Assembly (NCBI RefSeq): GCF_011516635.5
Contig: NZ_CP096255.1
Span: forward strand, 4,710,501 to 4,774,500
Direction of reading: 5' to 3'
DNA length: 64,000 nt
DNA from: Bradyrhizobium barranii subsp. apii
GTDB lineage: Bacteria > Pseudomonadota > Alphaproteobacteria > Rhizobiales > Xanthobacteraceae
Each line of letters starts with the position of its first letter. Position 1 is the first letter of the stretch. The translations under genes were made by a program, and so were the position numbers. Below are positions 31,432-40,313 of the stretch, piece by piece. The notes under the pieces are model-generated. The model was not told where the DNA came from. It saw nothing but the letters and a program-made list of their open reading frames with translations, and made no database searches.

Positions 31432-33717
31432 ATGCGTTTAGCGTTCTGGCGTGCCGGCAAGGACAAGGCGGTGGTCGAGCGGGCTATTTCGAAGCCCAAG
31501 GCCGAAGCCAAATCGACCGAAGCCGCGCCCAAGATTGAAGCAGAGCCTGCGCCGGTTGCTGCGAAGCAGGCACAAGCCGAATCCGGCGACATCGATCTCC
31601 ATGCGCTCGGCGCGGTGCTCGCCCGCAAGCGCGGCTGGATCATCGTGCCGACGGTGCTCGCGCTCGTCGCGTCGATCGCCGCCGTCAATCTCGTCACCCC
31701 GCGTTACAAGTCGGAATCCCGCATCTTGATCGACGGCCGCGAGAACGTGTTCCTGCGGCCGAGCAGCGACCGCAGCACCGAAGAGCGGCAGTCGCTCGAT
31801 CCCGAGGCGGTGACCAGCCAGGTGCAGCTCGTGCTGTCGCGCGATCTCGCGCGCGAGATCATCAGGAAGAACAAGCTCGCGGAACGCCCCGAATTCGATC
31901 CGGTGCTGCAAGGCATTTCGCCGCTGAAGTCGCTCGCGGCGCTGATCGGCATCGGCCGCGATCCGTTCTCGATGACGCCGGAAGAGCGGGTGCTGGATGC
32001 CTATTACGAGCGGCTCCAGGCCTACGCCGTCGACAAGTCGCGCGTGATCGTGGTCGAATTCCAGTCCGCCGATCCGGACCTTGCCGCGCGCGTCGCCAAT
32101 TCGATCGCCGACGGCTATCTCGTGCTCCAGCAGAATGCACGCCAGGACCAGGCCCGCAGCGCCAGCCAGTGGCTTTCGGGCGAAATCGAAAATCTGCGCA
32201 AGAAAGTCTCCGACGCCGAAGCCAAGGTCGAGGACTTCCGTTCCAAGTCGTCGCTGTTCGTCGGCACCAACAACACCACGCTCTCGAACCAGCAGATGGG
32301 CGAGGTCAATACCCAGCTCAACAATGCGCGCTCGATGAAGGCGGATGCTGAATCCAGGGCGCGGCTGATCAAAGAGATGCTCCAGAGCGGCAAGCCGATC
32401 GAAGCGTCCGAGGTGGTGAACTCCGAACTGATGCGGCGGCTGTCTGAGCAGCGGGTGACGCTGCGGGCGCAGCTTGCCGAACAGTCATCCACGCTGCTCG
32501 GCAATCACCCGCGGATCAAGGAGCTGAAGGCGCAGCTTGGCGACCTCGACAACCAAATTCGCGACGAAGCGGCCAAGATCTCGCGCTCGCTCGAAAGCGA
32601 TGCGCGGATCGCCAGTGGCCGGGTCGACGGCCTGACGGCGAGCCTCGATCAGCTCAAGAAGCAGGCGACCTCGACCAACGGTCAGGACGTCCAGCTCCGC
32701 GCGCTGGAGCGCGAAGCCAAGGCCCAGCGCGACCTGCTCGAGACGTATCTTGGGAAGTATCGCGAGGCCAGCACCCGCGAGAGCATCGATACGGCGCCGG
32801 CGGAGGGCCGCATCATCTCGCGCGCCATCGTCTCGAATACGCCGGCCTATCCGAAGAAGCTGCCGATCGTGCTGATCGCGACGATCGCAACGCTGCTGCT
32901 CTCGTCCGGCGTCGTCGTCACCGGCGAGCTGTTGCGCCAGACCGCGCCGCGCGCGGTGGCCGTGTTCACGCCGGCGCAAACGCAGGCGCCGGTGCGCCAA
33001 GAGCCGGTGGTCCACCAGCCGCTGGTCCAGCCGGTGGCTGAACCGATGCTCGATCCGGTTGTGGAGGACCTTACGCCGCTTCAGCCCGAGATGACGGCCG
33101 ATGCCGACGTCACTGAATTCACCGAGATCGAGCATCTGGCCGACAACCTGCGCGCTGCGGGACCGGCGGCGAAGAAGGTCACGGTGCTCGGCACCGCGGC
33201 CGGCGAAGCCATCACGCTGTCGACGCTGACGCTGGCCCGGCACCTGGCGCGCGATGCGCGCGTCGTTGTGGTCGATCTCGCCGCATCCTCGCCGACCATC
33301 GCCGCGGTGTCCGTGGATGCTTCGGCTCCCGGCCTCGCCGAGCTGATGCAGGGCGAGGCCTCGTTCGCGCAAATCATCACCCGCGACAAGCTCTCGCGGC
33401 TGCACCTGGTCATGGCCGGCCGTCCCGGCTTCGACCGCAGCCTGCTGCAATCGCCGCGGGTGACGCTCGCGATCGATGCACTGCTCCGCGCCTACGACCA
33501 CGTGCTGGTGGACGCCGGCAGTGCCTCGGACCTCCCGGCGGAACTCTTGACGGCGCATGCCCGCGCCGTCGTGGTGCCCGATGTCTCGATGGCGCCGGAT
33601 GCCCGCACGCTGATGTGCGAGCAGCTGAAGGCGGTCGGCTTCAGCGAGGTGACGATGCTGAGCAAGCCGGTGCAGCCGTCGAACGCAGTGGACGCGCCGC
33701 GCGTGGTCGCGGCGTAA
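31432..33717 (+). CDS. Wzz/GumC-type chain-length determinant fused to a degenerate bacterial tyrosine-kinase-like domain
   Basis: A 761-residue inner-membrane co-polymerase. After a charged N-terminal tail, a first membrane segment (about 60-80) leads into the Wzz domain (75-480), with long coiled coils (about 215-330 and 355-450) and the GNHPRIKELKAQ phrase, then a second membrane segment (about 480-500). A Pro/Glu/Val-rich linker precedes the C-terminal P-loop domain (about 580-750), which has VVVVDLAAS but a damaged Walker A (LGTAAGEAIT, lacking the usual GKS/T). No tyrosine-rich tail is visible. It controls polysaccharide chain length and export; the kinase part is probably inactive. It is divergent from the GT4 gene. 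Confidence 0.88.
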   Translation: MRLAFWRAGKDKAVVERAISKPKAEAKSTEAAPKIEAEPAPVAAKQAQAESGDIDLHALGAVLARKRGWIIVPTVLALVASIAAVNLVTPRYKSESRILIDGRENVFLRPSSDRSTEERQSLDPEAVTSQVQLVLSRDLAREIIRKNKLAERPEFDPVLQGISPLKSLAALIGIGRDPFSMTPEERVLDAYYERLQAYAVDKSRVIVVEFQSADPDLAARVANSIADGYLVLQQNARQDQARSASQWLSGEIENLRKKVSDAEAKVEDFRSKSSLFVGTNNTTLSNQQMGEVNTQLNNARSMKADAESRARLIKEMLQSGKPIEASEVVNSELMRRLSEQRVTLRAQLAEQSSTLLGNHPRIKELKAQLGDLDNQIRDEAAKISRSLESDARIASGRVDGLTASLDQLKKQATSTNGQDVQLRALEREAKAQRDLLETYLGKYREASTRESIDTAPAEGRIISRAIVSNTPAYPKKLPIVLIATIATLLLSSGVVVTGELLRQTAPRAVAVFTPAQTQAPVRQEPVVHQPLVQPVAEPMLDPVVEDLTPLQPEMTADADVTEFTEIEHLADNLRAAGPAAKKVTVLGTAAGEAITLSTLTLARHLARDARVVVVDLAASSPTIAAVSVDASAPGLAELMQGEASFAQIITRDKLSRLHLVMAGRPGFDRSLLQSPRVTLAIDALLRAYDHVLVDAGSASDLPAELLTAHARAVVVPDVSMAPDARTLMCEQLKAVGFSEVTMLSKPVQPSNAVDAPRVVAA

Positions 33718-33800
33718 TTCTCGCCCTCTGCCGCTGCGGGAGAGGGTGGCTTCGCGAAAGCGAAGCCGGGTGAGGGGTCTTTCTCCACGAGCTCGGAATC

Positions 33801-33892
33801 GTAGGGTGGGCAAAGGCGCATTTGCGCCGTGCCCACCACCTTTCAACGATTGCGGGAGACGTGGTGGGCACGCTTCGCTTTGCCCACCCTAC
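33801..33892. repeat. nested inverted repeat, small palindromic element
   Basis: GTAGGGTGGGCAAAG at 33801-33815 is inverted as CTTTGCCCACCCTAC at 33878-33892. Inside it GTGCCCACCAC at 33829-33839 is inverted as GTGGTGGGCAC at 33861-33871. The 92-base unit has the layout of a dispersed palindromic element, and lies between two convergent polysaccharide genes. Confidence 0.75.
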
Positions 33893-33912
33893 GAGACCAG
33901 AGGCTGTGACGC

Positions 33913-35094
33913 CTACCCGAACGCCTGCCGCAGCCGCCGCGCCAGATCGAACAACATCTGGTTCTGCTTCACCAGCCGTTTGCCGTGGTTCAGCGAGGAC
34001 ATCGCCATCGCCGCGAGTTTTCCGCGCGCGGTCAGGGGTACGAAGCTGTCGAAAATGTCGTCGTCGTCCTTGCAGAACATGCGCTTGTAATCGTCCGAGC
34101 CGATGCCGAGATCGAGCGAGCGGTAGCCGCGTTCGGCGTAGCGGTCGATGATGTAGCGCATCAGGATCAGCCCGGGGCTGTAGCGGGCGTGCTCGGACAT
34201 CGTGTAGGTGTTGAACATCATCGAGAAGCGCTGGCCGTCGGCGACGCCGGCGAAGATCGCGATCACCTCGTCGTCGCATTCGAGCGCATGGATGTCGATG
34301 ACGCGGCCTTCGCCGCGCGGCGACAGGCATGCGCTGCGGATGAACGCTTCGACGCCGGGCTCGGCAAAGACGTTGGGCAGTTTCTGTTCGGCCATCCGCG
34401 CCGGCTTGACGCGGAAGAACCAGTCGAGCAGGCGGGTTACGTCTGCGTCCGTGGTGGCGAGGTGATAACGATAGCCGGCAAGCGCCTGGAGCTTCTTTTC
34501 CTTGCTTTTGAGGCGGCGGCGAAAGGAGTTGCTGATCCGCGATGCGGGCGGCCCGCCCGGCTCCATCGCCAGGAGAGGGCAGCCGTTGATCGCACTCTGC
34601 CGCGGCAGTTGCGCGAACGGGTTGTGCTGGTCGTGCCAGCGCAGCGGCTGCTGCGTCAGCGCGAGCACGTCGGCATGCTCGCGCATCGGCGCAAGCAGCG
34701 CGTCGAGATCGGCGATGGCGACCTCGGCTGCGAACTCGGCGTTCCACAGGCCCATGTTGAAGGTGGTGTGCTTGCCGCCCATGAAGCAGGCCGTGCGCAC
34801 GCCGTGGCCTTGCCGCAGCGAGAGCGGCAGCAGCAGGAGCGGCTGGCGCTCGGCGTCGCGGGCTATGACGATGAAGGGACTGGCGCCTTCGTGGCTGCCG
34901 ACCAGCCGTTGCCATGGGCTGAGCAGGTCGAAGCGCTGGTAGGGCGTGAAGAGGTGACCGCTCTCCTCGAACGCGCGCCAGACCGTCTCGGCCTCGGCCA
35001 GATCGGTGACGATATCGACATGCGCGATACGGCTCGCTTTCGACCGCGCTGGCGATTCTGCCGTCCGGCTTTGCATCGCCGCAGCCATGGTCAT
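33913..35094 (-). CDS. CelD/BcsL-type acyltransferase-like protein (GNAT/FemAB fold)
   Basis: A 393-residue cytoplasmic protein of the CelD/GNAT_6 family. The N-terminal half has FTPYQRFDLLSPWQRLV and FMGGKHTTFNMGLW, and the C-terminal GNAT-like domain (about 180-350) includes SFRRRLKSKEKKL, FIRSACLSPRGEGRVIDIHALECDDEVIAIFAG and SPGLILMRYIIDRYAERGYRSLDLGIGSDDYKRMF. In other bacteria such proteins are encoded in cellulose and exopolysaccharide clusters and are thought to acylate the polymer or its precursors. The position beside the chain-length, sugar transferase and deacetylase genes supports that role here. It is divergent from the deacetylase. Confidence 0.8.
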   Translation of the reverse strand: MTMAAAMQSRTAESPARSKASRIAHVDIVTDLAEAETVWRAFEESGHLFTPYQRFDLLSPWQRLVGSHEGASPFIVIARDAERQPLLLLPLSLRQGHGVRTACFMGGKHTTFNMGLWNAEFAAEVAIADLDALLAPMREHADVLALTQQPLRWHDQHNPFAQLPRQSAINGCPLLAMEPGGPPASRISNSFRRRLKSKEKKLQALAGYRYHLATTDADVTRLLDWFFRVKPARMAEQKLPNVFAEPGVEAFIRSACLSPRGEGRVIDIHALECDDEVIAIFAGVADGQRFSMMFNTYTMSEHARYSPGLILMRYIIDRYAERGYRSLDLGIGSDDYKRMFCKDDDDIFDSFVPLTARGKLAAMAMSSLNHGKRLVKQNQMLFDLARRLRQAFG

Positions 35095-35206
35095 TCACGA
35101 AACCTGTCGAGAAACGAAAAATTTGCGTATTTCGGCCTGTGGCCGACCTTTGCAAAGAAATGTCAACAAAGGGTAATGACAATCAGGCGAACGCGAAGGT
35201 GGGATA

Positions 35207-36250
35207 TTGGCATCCGACGACAGATGGCTGGAGCGGTTGCGGCTTGAACTGGCCTGGTTCACCGGTCAGGCCGTGCTGCGCAGCCGCGGCGCCGGCGCGA
35301 TCCTGCGCTTTCAACACGTGCGGCCGCGGCGGCGCGGCGCGTTTCAGCCGCTGCGTGAAAGCGAAATCAGTCCGCAATTCCTCGATCGCGCCATTCATGC
35401 GCTGAAGCGGTGGGGGTATGACTTCCTCGGCATGGACGATGTCTGCCGCCGCGCGGTGACGCTGCCGCAGAATCGGCGCTTCGTGGCGCTGACCTTCGAC
35501 GGCGCCAACAAGGACCTCATCAGCTTCGCCTATCCGGTGCTGGCGCGCCATGCCGTGCCGTTCACGATCTATGTGCCCACCGCGTTTCCCGATGGAGTCG
35601 GAGAGGCCTGGTGGCTCGGGCTCGAGCGGATGATCGCGCGCGAGAGCCGCATCAACCTGATGATGGGCGAGAAAGAGCAGCGTTTCACCGTCACAGGCAA
35701 CGCCGAGAAGCAGGCGCTGTTTTCGTTCGTCGAGAGCTGGCTGCGTTCGTTGCCGCCGGCGGATGTGTCGACTGCGATCGCCGATCTCTGCACGCGCTAC
35801 CGGGTCGACCTCGCTGCGCTCTCGCGCGAAGCGTCGATGGATTGGGAGGATCTGGCAAGGCTTGCGGCGGATCCGCTGGTCACGGTCGGCAGCGCGACGG
35901 TGAACTATCCCATTCTCGCCAACATGAAGGACGCCGCCGCGTTGCGCGAGATGACGATGGGCAAGGCGGTCGCGGAAGCGGCCTTCGACCGCGAGATCAG
36001 GCATCTGGCCTTTCCGTTCGGCGATCGCTCGTCTTTCCGGCGCAGCCACGTCGTCATGGCGGAGGAGGCCGGCTTTGCCAGCGCCGTCTCGACCATCCCG
36101 GGCATCGTGGATGCGGAGGGGCGCACCAATCTGCACGCACTGCCGCGGATTTCCTGGGACGGCCGGATACAATCACTGCGCATGCTGCGCGTGCTGGTGT
36201 CCGGTGTTGCCTTCGCGCCGGTGAAACCGACCGGCAGCGTTACGAATTAA
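35207..36250 (+). CDS. polysaccharide deacetylase family protein (NodB-like)
   Basis: A 347-residue protein with a NodB-type fold. The first metal motif, normally TFDDG, reads TFDGAN (about residues 94-99), keeping the catalytic Asp but losing the second one; the later HLAFPFGDRSSF segment is also typical of the family. It would remove acetyl groups from amino sugars or trim the polymer. The start is TTG 35207, preceded by AAGGTGGG, since no ATG fits the domain. It reads away from the CelD-type gene and its stop overlaps the stop of the convergent DUF2842 gene by 2 bases. The loss of one metal ligand leaves activity uncertain. Confidence 0.8.
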   Translation: MASDDRWLERLRLELAWFTGQAVLRSRGAGAILRFQHVRPRRRGAFQPLRESEISPQFLDRAIHALKRWGYDFLGMDDVCRRAVTLPQNRRFVALTFDGANKDLISFAYPVLARHAVPFTIYVPTAFPDGVGEAWWLGLERMIARESRINLMMGEKEQRFTVTGNAEKQALFSFVESWLRSLPPADVSTAIADLCTRYRVDLAALSREASMDWEDLARLAADPLVTVGSATVNYPILANMKDAAALREMTMGKAVAEAAFDREIRHLAFPFGDRSSFRRSHVVMAEEAGFASAVSTIPGIVDAEGRTNLHALPRISWDGRIQSLRMLRVLVSGVAFAPVKPTGSVTN

Positions 36251-36462
36251 GATTTGACGCGATCCGGCCGCTGCATCCAGCTCACGATCGGCATCGCCGG
36301 CAGCACCCAGCCCATGCCGACCACCACGTAGTAGATCGCCTGCCGCCAGCCGGACTCGGCGATCCACGGCATCTGCGCCAGCGCCATGCCGAGCAGGGCC
36401 CAGACGGTGGCCAGCACCAGGAGCAGGATGGCGCCGAGGAACTTGCGGGTGCGGATCGTCAT
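36247..36462 (-). CDS. DUF2842 small membrane protein
   Basis: A 71-residue protein with two membrane helices (about residues 8-30 and 42-62), matching DUF2842: TIRTRKFLGAILLLVLATVWALLGM and a C-terminal YYVVVGMGWVLPAMPIVSWM. The family is found in alphaproteobacteria beside heme A synthase or other envelope genes; its role is unknown. It is divergent from heme A synthase with about 110 bases between starts, and its stop codon overlaps that of the deacetylase on the other strand. Confidence 0.85.
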   Translation of the reverse strand: MTIRTRKFLGAILLLVLATVWALLGMALAQMPWIAESGWRQAIYYVVVGMGWVLPAMPIVSWMQRPDRVKS

Positions 36463-36572
36463 GGCGGAATGCTGCGGCCTTCGCGTAACTTGCGCTGCGG
36501 GAGCGGGGGACTATAAGGGGCACGCAGTCCGGTTCAAGTCTCTTTGCAACAAGGCTTGGTTTTGCCCCTGAA

Positions 36573-37649
36573 ATGACGACGATTTTCGCTCCGACCAACC
36601 CGCACCGCGCCTTGCGCTGGTGGCTGATTTCCGTGGCCGCGCTGATCGCGGTGATGGTGCTGGTCGGCGGTGCCACGCGTCTGACGGAGTCCGGCCTCTC
36701 GATCGTCGAATGGAAGCCGGTCACGGGCAGTGTTCCGCCGCTGACAGAAGCGGCGTGGAACGAGGCGTTCGAGGCCTACAAGAAGATCCCGCAATATCGC
36801 GAGCTCAATGCGGGCATGAGCCTGTCCGAGTTCAAGGAGATCTATTGGTGGGAATGGAGCCACCGCTTTCTCGGCCGCTTCATCGGCGTTGCCTATCTCT
36901 TGCCGTTCCTGTTCTTCCTGTGGCGCGGCGGCCTGTCGGGTGAGTTGAAACGGCGGCTGTGGCTGCTGTTCGCGCTTGGCGGACTCCAGGGTGCGGTTGG
37001 CTGGTGGATGGTGGCCTCGGGCCTGACGGAACGTGTCGAGGTCTCGCAATATCGACTGGCGACGCATCTGGTGCTCGCGCTCCTGATCTTCGCCGGCATC
37101 GTCTGGACGGTGCGGCGGCTCGCCGAGCGGCCGCAGATCATTGCGCCCGCGCGGCTGAGATTCACGAGCGTGCTGCTGCTCATCGTGACCTTCGTCCAGA
37201 TCTATTTCGGCGCGCTGGTCGCGGGTCTGCGCGCCGGGCGCGCCTACAACACCTGGCCGCAGATCGACGGCGCGTTCATTCCCGCAGGCGAGCGGCTCTG
37301 GTTCGAGACGCCGTGGTGGCGCAACATGTTCGACAACGTGCTGACGGTGCAGTTCGAGCACCGCATGACGGCCTATGCGCTGTTCGTGCTGGCGGCGCTG
37401 CATGGGCTCGATGCGGTGCGCTCGCGCACGGCGGCCGGCGGTGCGCTCTGGCTGTTCGCTGCGGTCAGCCTGCAGGCTGTGCTCGGGATCCTCACGCTGC
37501 TCAACCAGGTGCCGATCGATCTCGCGCTTTCGCACCAAGCGATTGCGATCGTGGTGCTCACGCTTGCAGTGATGCAGGTGGAGCGGCTGGCCTCGCGACA
37601 ATCTGCACAGGCGCAGCCGCGCGCGGTTCCGGTCGGTCAGGCCGGCTGA
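36573..37649 (+). CDS. ctaA: heme A synthase (COX15/CtaA family)
   Basis: A 358-residue integral membrane enzyme with eight hydrophobic segments. Family signatures are GGATRLTESGLSIVEWKPVTGSVPPL (about 30-55), the heme-ligand histidines in WEWSHRFLGR, the loop LQGAVGWWMVASGL, ATHLVLAL, RAGRAYNTWPQIDG and VQFEHRMTAY. It oxidises the C8 methyl of heme O to a formyl group to make heme A for cytochrome aa3 oxidase. It is divergent from the DUF2842 gene and is followed by a convergent small exported protein. Identity is clear. Confidence 0.95.
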   Translation: MTTIFAPTNPHRALRWWLISVAALIAVMVLVGGATRLTESGLSIVEWKPVTGSVPPLTEAAWNEAFEAYKKIPQYRELNAGMSLSEFKEIYWWEWSHRFLGRFIGVAYLLPFLFFLWRGGLSGELKRRLWLLFALGGLQGAVGWWMVASGLTERVEVSQYRLATHLVLALLIFAGIVWTVRRLAERPQIIAPARLRFTSVLLLIVTFVQIYFGALVAGLRAGRAYNTWPQIDGAFIPAGERLWFETPWWRNMFDNVLTVQFEHRMTAYALFVLAALHGLDAVRSRTAAGGALWLFAAVSLQAVLGILTLLNQVPIDLALSHQAIAIVVLTLAVMQVERLASRQSAQAQPRAVPVGQAG

Positions 37650-37654
37650 TCAGG

Positions 37655-37999
37655 TCAGCAATAGCCGTAGACGCCGCAGGCGTAGGGCAGGCGCCAGAAA
37701 TAGTCGACCTGCTTCCCGCCGTAGTAAGGGCCCTGATAATCGTAGCTCCAGGGCCGGCCATAATAGCCCGGCAAGGTGCTGGAGCCGGGCAGGAGCGGCG
37801 TGCCCGGCAGGTTGCGGATGTAGCTGCCGATGCCGTAGGCCGGCGAGATCAGCGCATCCGGATCGGTCTCGACATAGACCTGTGGCGGGTCCTGCGGCGG
37901 CACGGCAGCGCGCCGTCTTGCTGTGGCCGGCAGATCGGCGGCAACGGCAGCTGAGACCGTCAGCATGGCGGCAAGGGCAGGCACCATCCAGCGCAGCAT
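37655..37999 (-). CDS. small exported proline/tyrosine-rich protein of unknown function
   Basis: A 114-residue protein with a clear Sec signal (residues 1-21, MLRWMVPALAAMLTVSAAVAA) and a mature part rich in Pro, Gly and Tyr, ending with two cysteines near the C terminus (ACGVYGYC). I chose ATG 37999 over 38029 because the signal peptide begins there. Similar small Tyr/Gly-rich exported proteins are common in Bradyrhizobium and their function is unknown. Its stop lies 6 bases from the convergent heme A synthase gene. Confidence 0.7.
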   Translation of the reverse strand: MLRWMVPALAAMLTVSAAVAADLPATARRRAAVPPQDPPQVYVETDPDALISPAYGIGSYIRNLPGTPLLPGSSTLPGYYGRPWSYDYQGPYYGGKQVDYFWRLPYACGVYGYC

Positions 38000-38068
38000 C
38001 GTCGGCTCCGAATCAAAGGGGCGATCCAAGGACGATGTATGCGGCAGATATGGTTAATGACTGTTAAC

Positions 38069-38190
38069 TGACGGCGGCCAAAACGGCCGCCGTCATTCCG
38101 GGGCGCGCGGAAGCGCGAACCCGGAATCCAGAGATGAGCAAATGACGTCGAGATTCCGGGTTCGGTGCTTCGCACTGCCCCGGAACGACG
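38069..38190. repeat. palindrome and dispersed intergenic repeat
   Basis: TGACGGCGGCC at 38069-38079 is inverted as GGCCGCCGTCA at 38085-38095 with an AAAAC loop, so it could terminate the metY transcript. The following ATTCCGGGGCGCGCGGAAGC... and the inverted GATTCCGGGTTCGGTGCTTC...CCCCGGAA at 38151-38185 form a second long hyphenated repeat. The stretch between the two genes holds no gene. Confidence 0.75.
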
Positions 38191-38197
38191 CGGAAAA

Positions 38198-39478
38198 CTA
38201 CCCGGCCAGCGCCTGCTCCAGGTCCGCGATCAGGTCTTCCTTGTCCTCGATGCCGATCGAGAGCCGCACCACGTCGGGGCCGGCGCCGGACTTCACCTTG
38301 GCGGCGTCGTCGAGCTGGCTGTGCGTCGTCGAGGCCGGGTGGATGACCAGCGAGCGGGTGTCGCCGACATTGGCCAAGTGCGAGAACAGCTGCAGCTTCG
38401 ACACCAGGCTGACGCCGGCGTCATAGCCGCCCTTCAGGCTGAACGTGAACACGGCGCCTGCGCCCTTCGGCGCGTATTTGCGTGCAAGCTGGTTGTACTT
38501 GTCGCTTGCCAAGCCCGCATAGCTCACCGAGGCCACCGCCGGATGGCCGGCGAGGAATTCGGCGACGGCCTTGGCGTTGTCGCAGTGCTTCTGCATGCGC
38601 AGCGGCAGCGTCTCGATGCCGGTCAGGATCATGAAGGCGTTGAACGGCGACAGCGCGGGTCCGAGATCGCGCAGGCCCAGCACGCGGCAGGCGATCGCGA
38701 AAGCGAAATTGCCAAAGGTCTCCTGGAGGCGGATGCCGTGATATTCGGGCCGCGGCTCCGACAGCATCGGATATTTGCCGCCCGTGGACCAGTCGAACGT
38801 GCCGGCGTCGACGATGATGCCGCCGAGCGAATTGCCGTGGCCGCCCAGGAATTTCGTCAGCGAGTGCACGACGATGTCGGCGCCATGATCGATCGGGCGG
38901 ATCAGATAGGGCGAGGCCAGCGTGTTGTCGACGATCAGCGGCACGCCCGCCTTGCGCGCCACCGTCGAGATCGCCTCGATGTCGGTGATGCTGCCGCCGG
39001 GATTGGCAATGGACTCGATGAAGATGGCCTTCGTGCGCGGCGTCACCGCGCGCTCGAAGCTTGCGATGTCGTCGGAATCGGCCCACACCACGTTCCAGCC
39101 GAAGCTCTTGAACGCATGCGAGAACTGGTTGATCGAGCCGCCATAGAGCTTTCGCGCGGCGATGAATTCGTCGCCGGGCTGGAGCAATTGCTGCAGCACC
39201 ACGACCTGTGCGGCGTGGCCCGAGGCGACCGCAAGCGCGGCGGTGCCGCCTTCGAGTGCGGTAACACGCTCTTCCAGCACCGCGTTGGTGGGATTGCCGA
39301 TGCGGGTATAGATGTTGCCGAATGCCTGCAGGCCGAACAGCGAGGCGGCGTGGTCGGCGTCGTTGAAGACGAAAGAGGTGGTTTGATAAATCGGGGTCGC
39401 GCGCGCACCGGTGGTGGGATCGGGTTGTGCCCCGGCATGCACGGCGAGGGTCGAAAATCCCGGAAGGCGATCGCTCAT
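38198..39478 (-). CDS. metY: O-acetylhomoserine aminocarboxypropyltransferase (PLP-dependent, MetY type)
   Basis: A 426-residue enzyme of the Cys/Met-metabolism PLP family. It carries TSFVFNDADHAASLF and GNIYTRIGNPTN near residues 35-64, ASGHAAQ (about 85-91), LIVDNTLASPYL, and the PLP lysine K209 in HSLTKFLGGHGN. It converts O-acetylhomoserine and sulfide to homocysteine in methionine biosynthesis. O-succinylhomoserine sulfhydrylase (MetZ) is a near relative, but the long form and these motifs favour MetY. It is monocistronic, preceded by a gap of about 130 bases. Confidence 0.88.
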   Translation of the reverse strand: MSDRLPGFSTLAVHAGAQPDPTTGARATPIYQTTSFVFNDADHAASLFGLQAFGNIYTRIGNPTNAVLEERVTALEGGTAALAVASGHAAQVVVLQQLLQPGDEFIAARKLYGGSINQFSHAFKSFGWNVVWADSDDIASFERAVTPRTKAIFIESIANPGGSITDIEAISTVARKAGVPLIVDNTLASPYLIRPIDHGADIVVHSLTKFLGGHGNSLGGIIVDAGTFDWSTGGKYPMLSEPRPEYHGIRLQETFGNFAFAIACRVLGLRDLGPALSPFNAFMILTGIETLPLRMQKHCDNAKAVAEFLAGHPAVASVSYAGLASDKYNQLARKYAPKGAGAVFTFSLKGGYDAGVSLVSKLQLFSHLANVGDTRSLVIHPASTTHSQLDDAAKVKSGAGPDVVRLSIGIEDKEDLIADLEQALAG

Positions 39479-39605
39479 TGAGGGCGTCCTGTTCTTGTGA
39501 TCTGAAATCGCGCGGCATGCTGATCGGCGACGCGCCCGCCGTCAAGGCGCCGCTTCACATCACGGCGCTACGATTGTCACGTTCGCGCAACGGAAGTTTA
39601 TTGCG

Positions 39606-40190
39606 TCAGCTCTGCTCGGTCTTGTTCTTTGCTGCGCGATCGGAAGCCGCGGTGTCACCGCCGCTGACACTCATCCGATTGAGGGATAGCCGCATGCCTT
39701 GCGTCGGAGCCGGCGGCCGTTTGGAGCTCAGCGTGCGTGAATTGACGCCCATCCAGGAGATCTCCGACGACAAGCGGCCATATTCGATCTTCGGGCAGCG
39801 GTTCATCACGACCTTGATACCGACCGATTCCGCTTTCGCCGCTGCCGCGTCGTCGCGCGCGCCAAGCTGCATCCAGATCACCTTCGGCAGCGGATCGAGC
39901 GTGAGCGCTTCTTCGACCACCGGCATGATGTGGCTGGAGTTGCGAAAGATGTCGATCATGTCGACGGGGCGGCCGATGTCGGAGAGCGAGGCAATAAACG
40001 GCTTTCCGAGCAGATCCTTGCCGACATGGCCGGGATTGACCGGGATCATGTCATAGCCGCGCTGCGCCAGATATTTGAACGCAAAATAGCTCGGCCGCAC
40101 ATTGACGGGCGAGGCGCCGACCATCGCGATCGACTTCACGCTGTTGAGGATGCCGCGGATGTAATTGTCGGGATAGGCGTCGTGGTTCAT
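39606..40190 (-). CDS. CoA-binding-domain protein
   Basis: A 194-residue protein with a succinyl-CoA-synthetase-type Rossmann CoA-binding domain in residues about 10-140 (SIAMVGASPVNVRPSYFAFKYL, MIPVNPGHVGKDLLG, PVDMIDIFRNSSH, PKVIWMQLGARDDAA, VVMNRCPKIEY). A C-terminal tail of about 50 residues is polar and low in conservation. The family binds CoA or acyl-CoA; the reaction is unknown. ATG 40190 was chosen because GAGAAAGAAAAAGATG-type AG-rich DNA precedes it. It is in tandem with a crotonase gene on the same strand. Confidence 0.82.
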   Translation of the reverse strand: MNHDAYPDNYIRGILNSVKSIAMVGASPVNVRPSYFAFKYLAQRGYDMIPVNPGHVGKDLLGKPFIASLSDIGRPVDMIDIFRNSSHIMPVVEEALTLDPLPKVIWMQLGARDDAAAAKAESVGIKVVMNRCPKIEYGRLSSEISWMGVNSRTLSSKRPPAPTQGMRLSLNRMSVSGGDTAASDRAAKNKTEQS

Positions 40191-40201
40191 CTTTTTCTTT
40201 C

Positions 40202-40313
40202 TCTGACCCTCATGGTGAGGAGCGCGGCATGCGCGTCTCGAACCATGAGGCCACAGTCGGGCCTCCATCCTTCGAGACGCCGCGTTCCGCGGCTCCTCAG
40301 GACGAGGTGTTGA
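40202..40313. repeat. dispersed intergenic repeat with inverted arms
   Basis: CATGGTGAGGAGCGCGGCATGCGCGTCTCGAACCATGAGG (shown in parts: CATGGTGAGGAGCGCGGCAT and GCGCGTCTCGAACCATG) is mirrored by CCATCCTTCGAGACGC and GCGGCTCCTCAGGACGAGG further right. It is a recurring intergenic repeat type. It separates the CoA-binding and crotonase genes. Confidence 0.6.
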
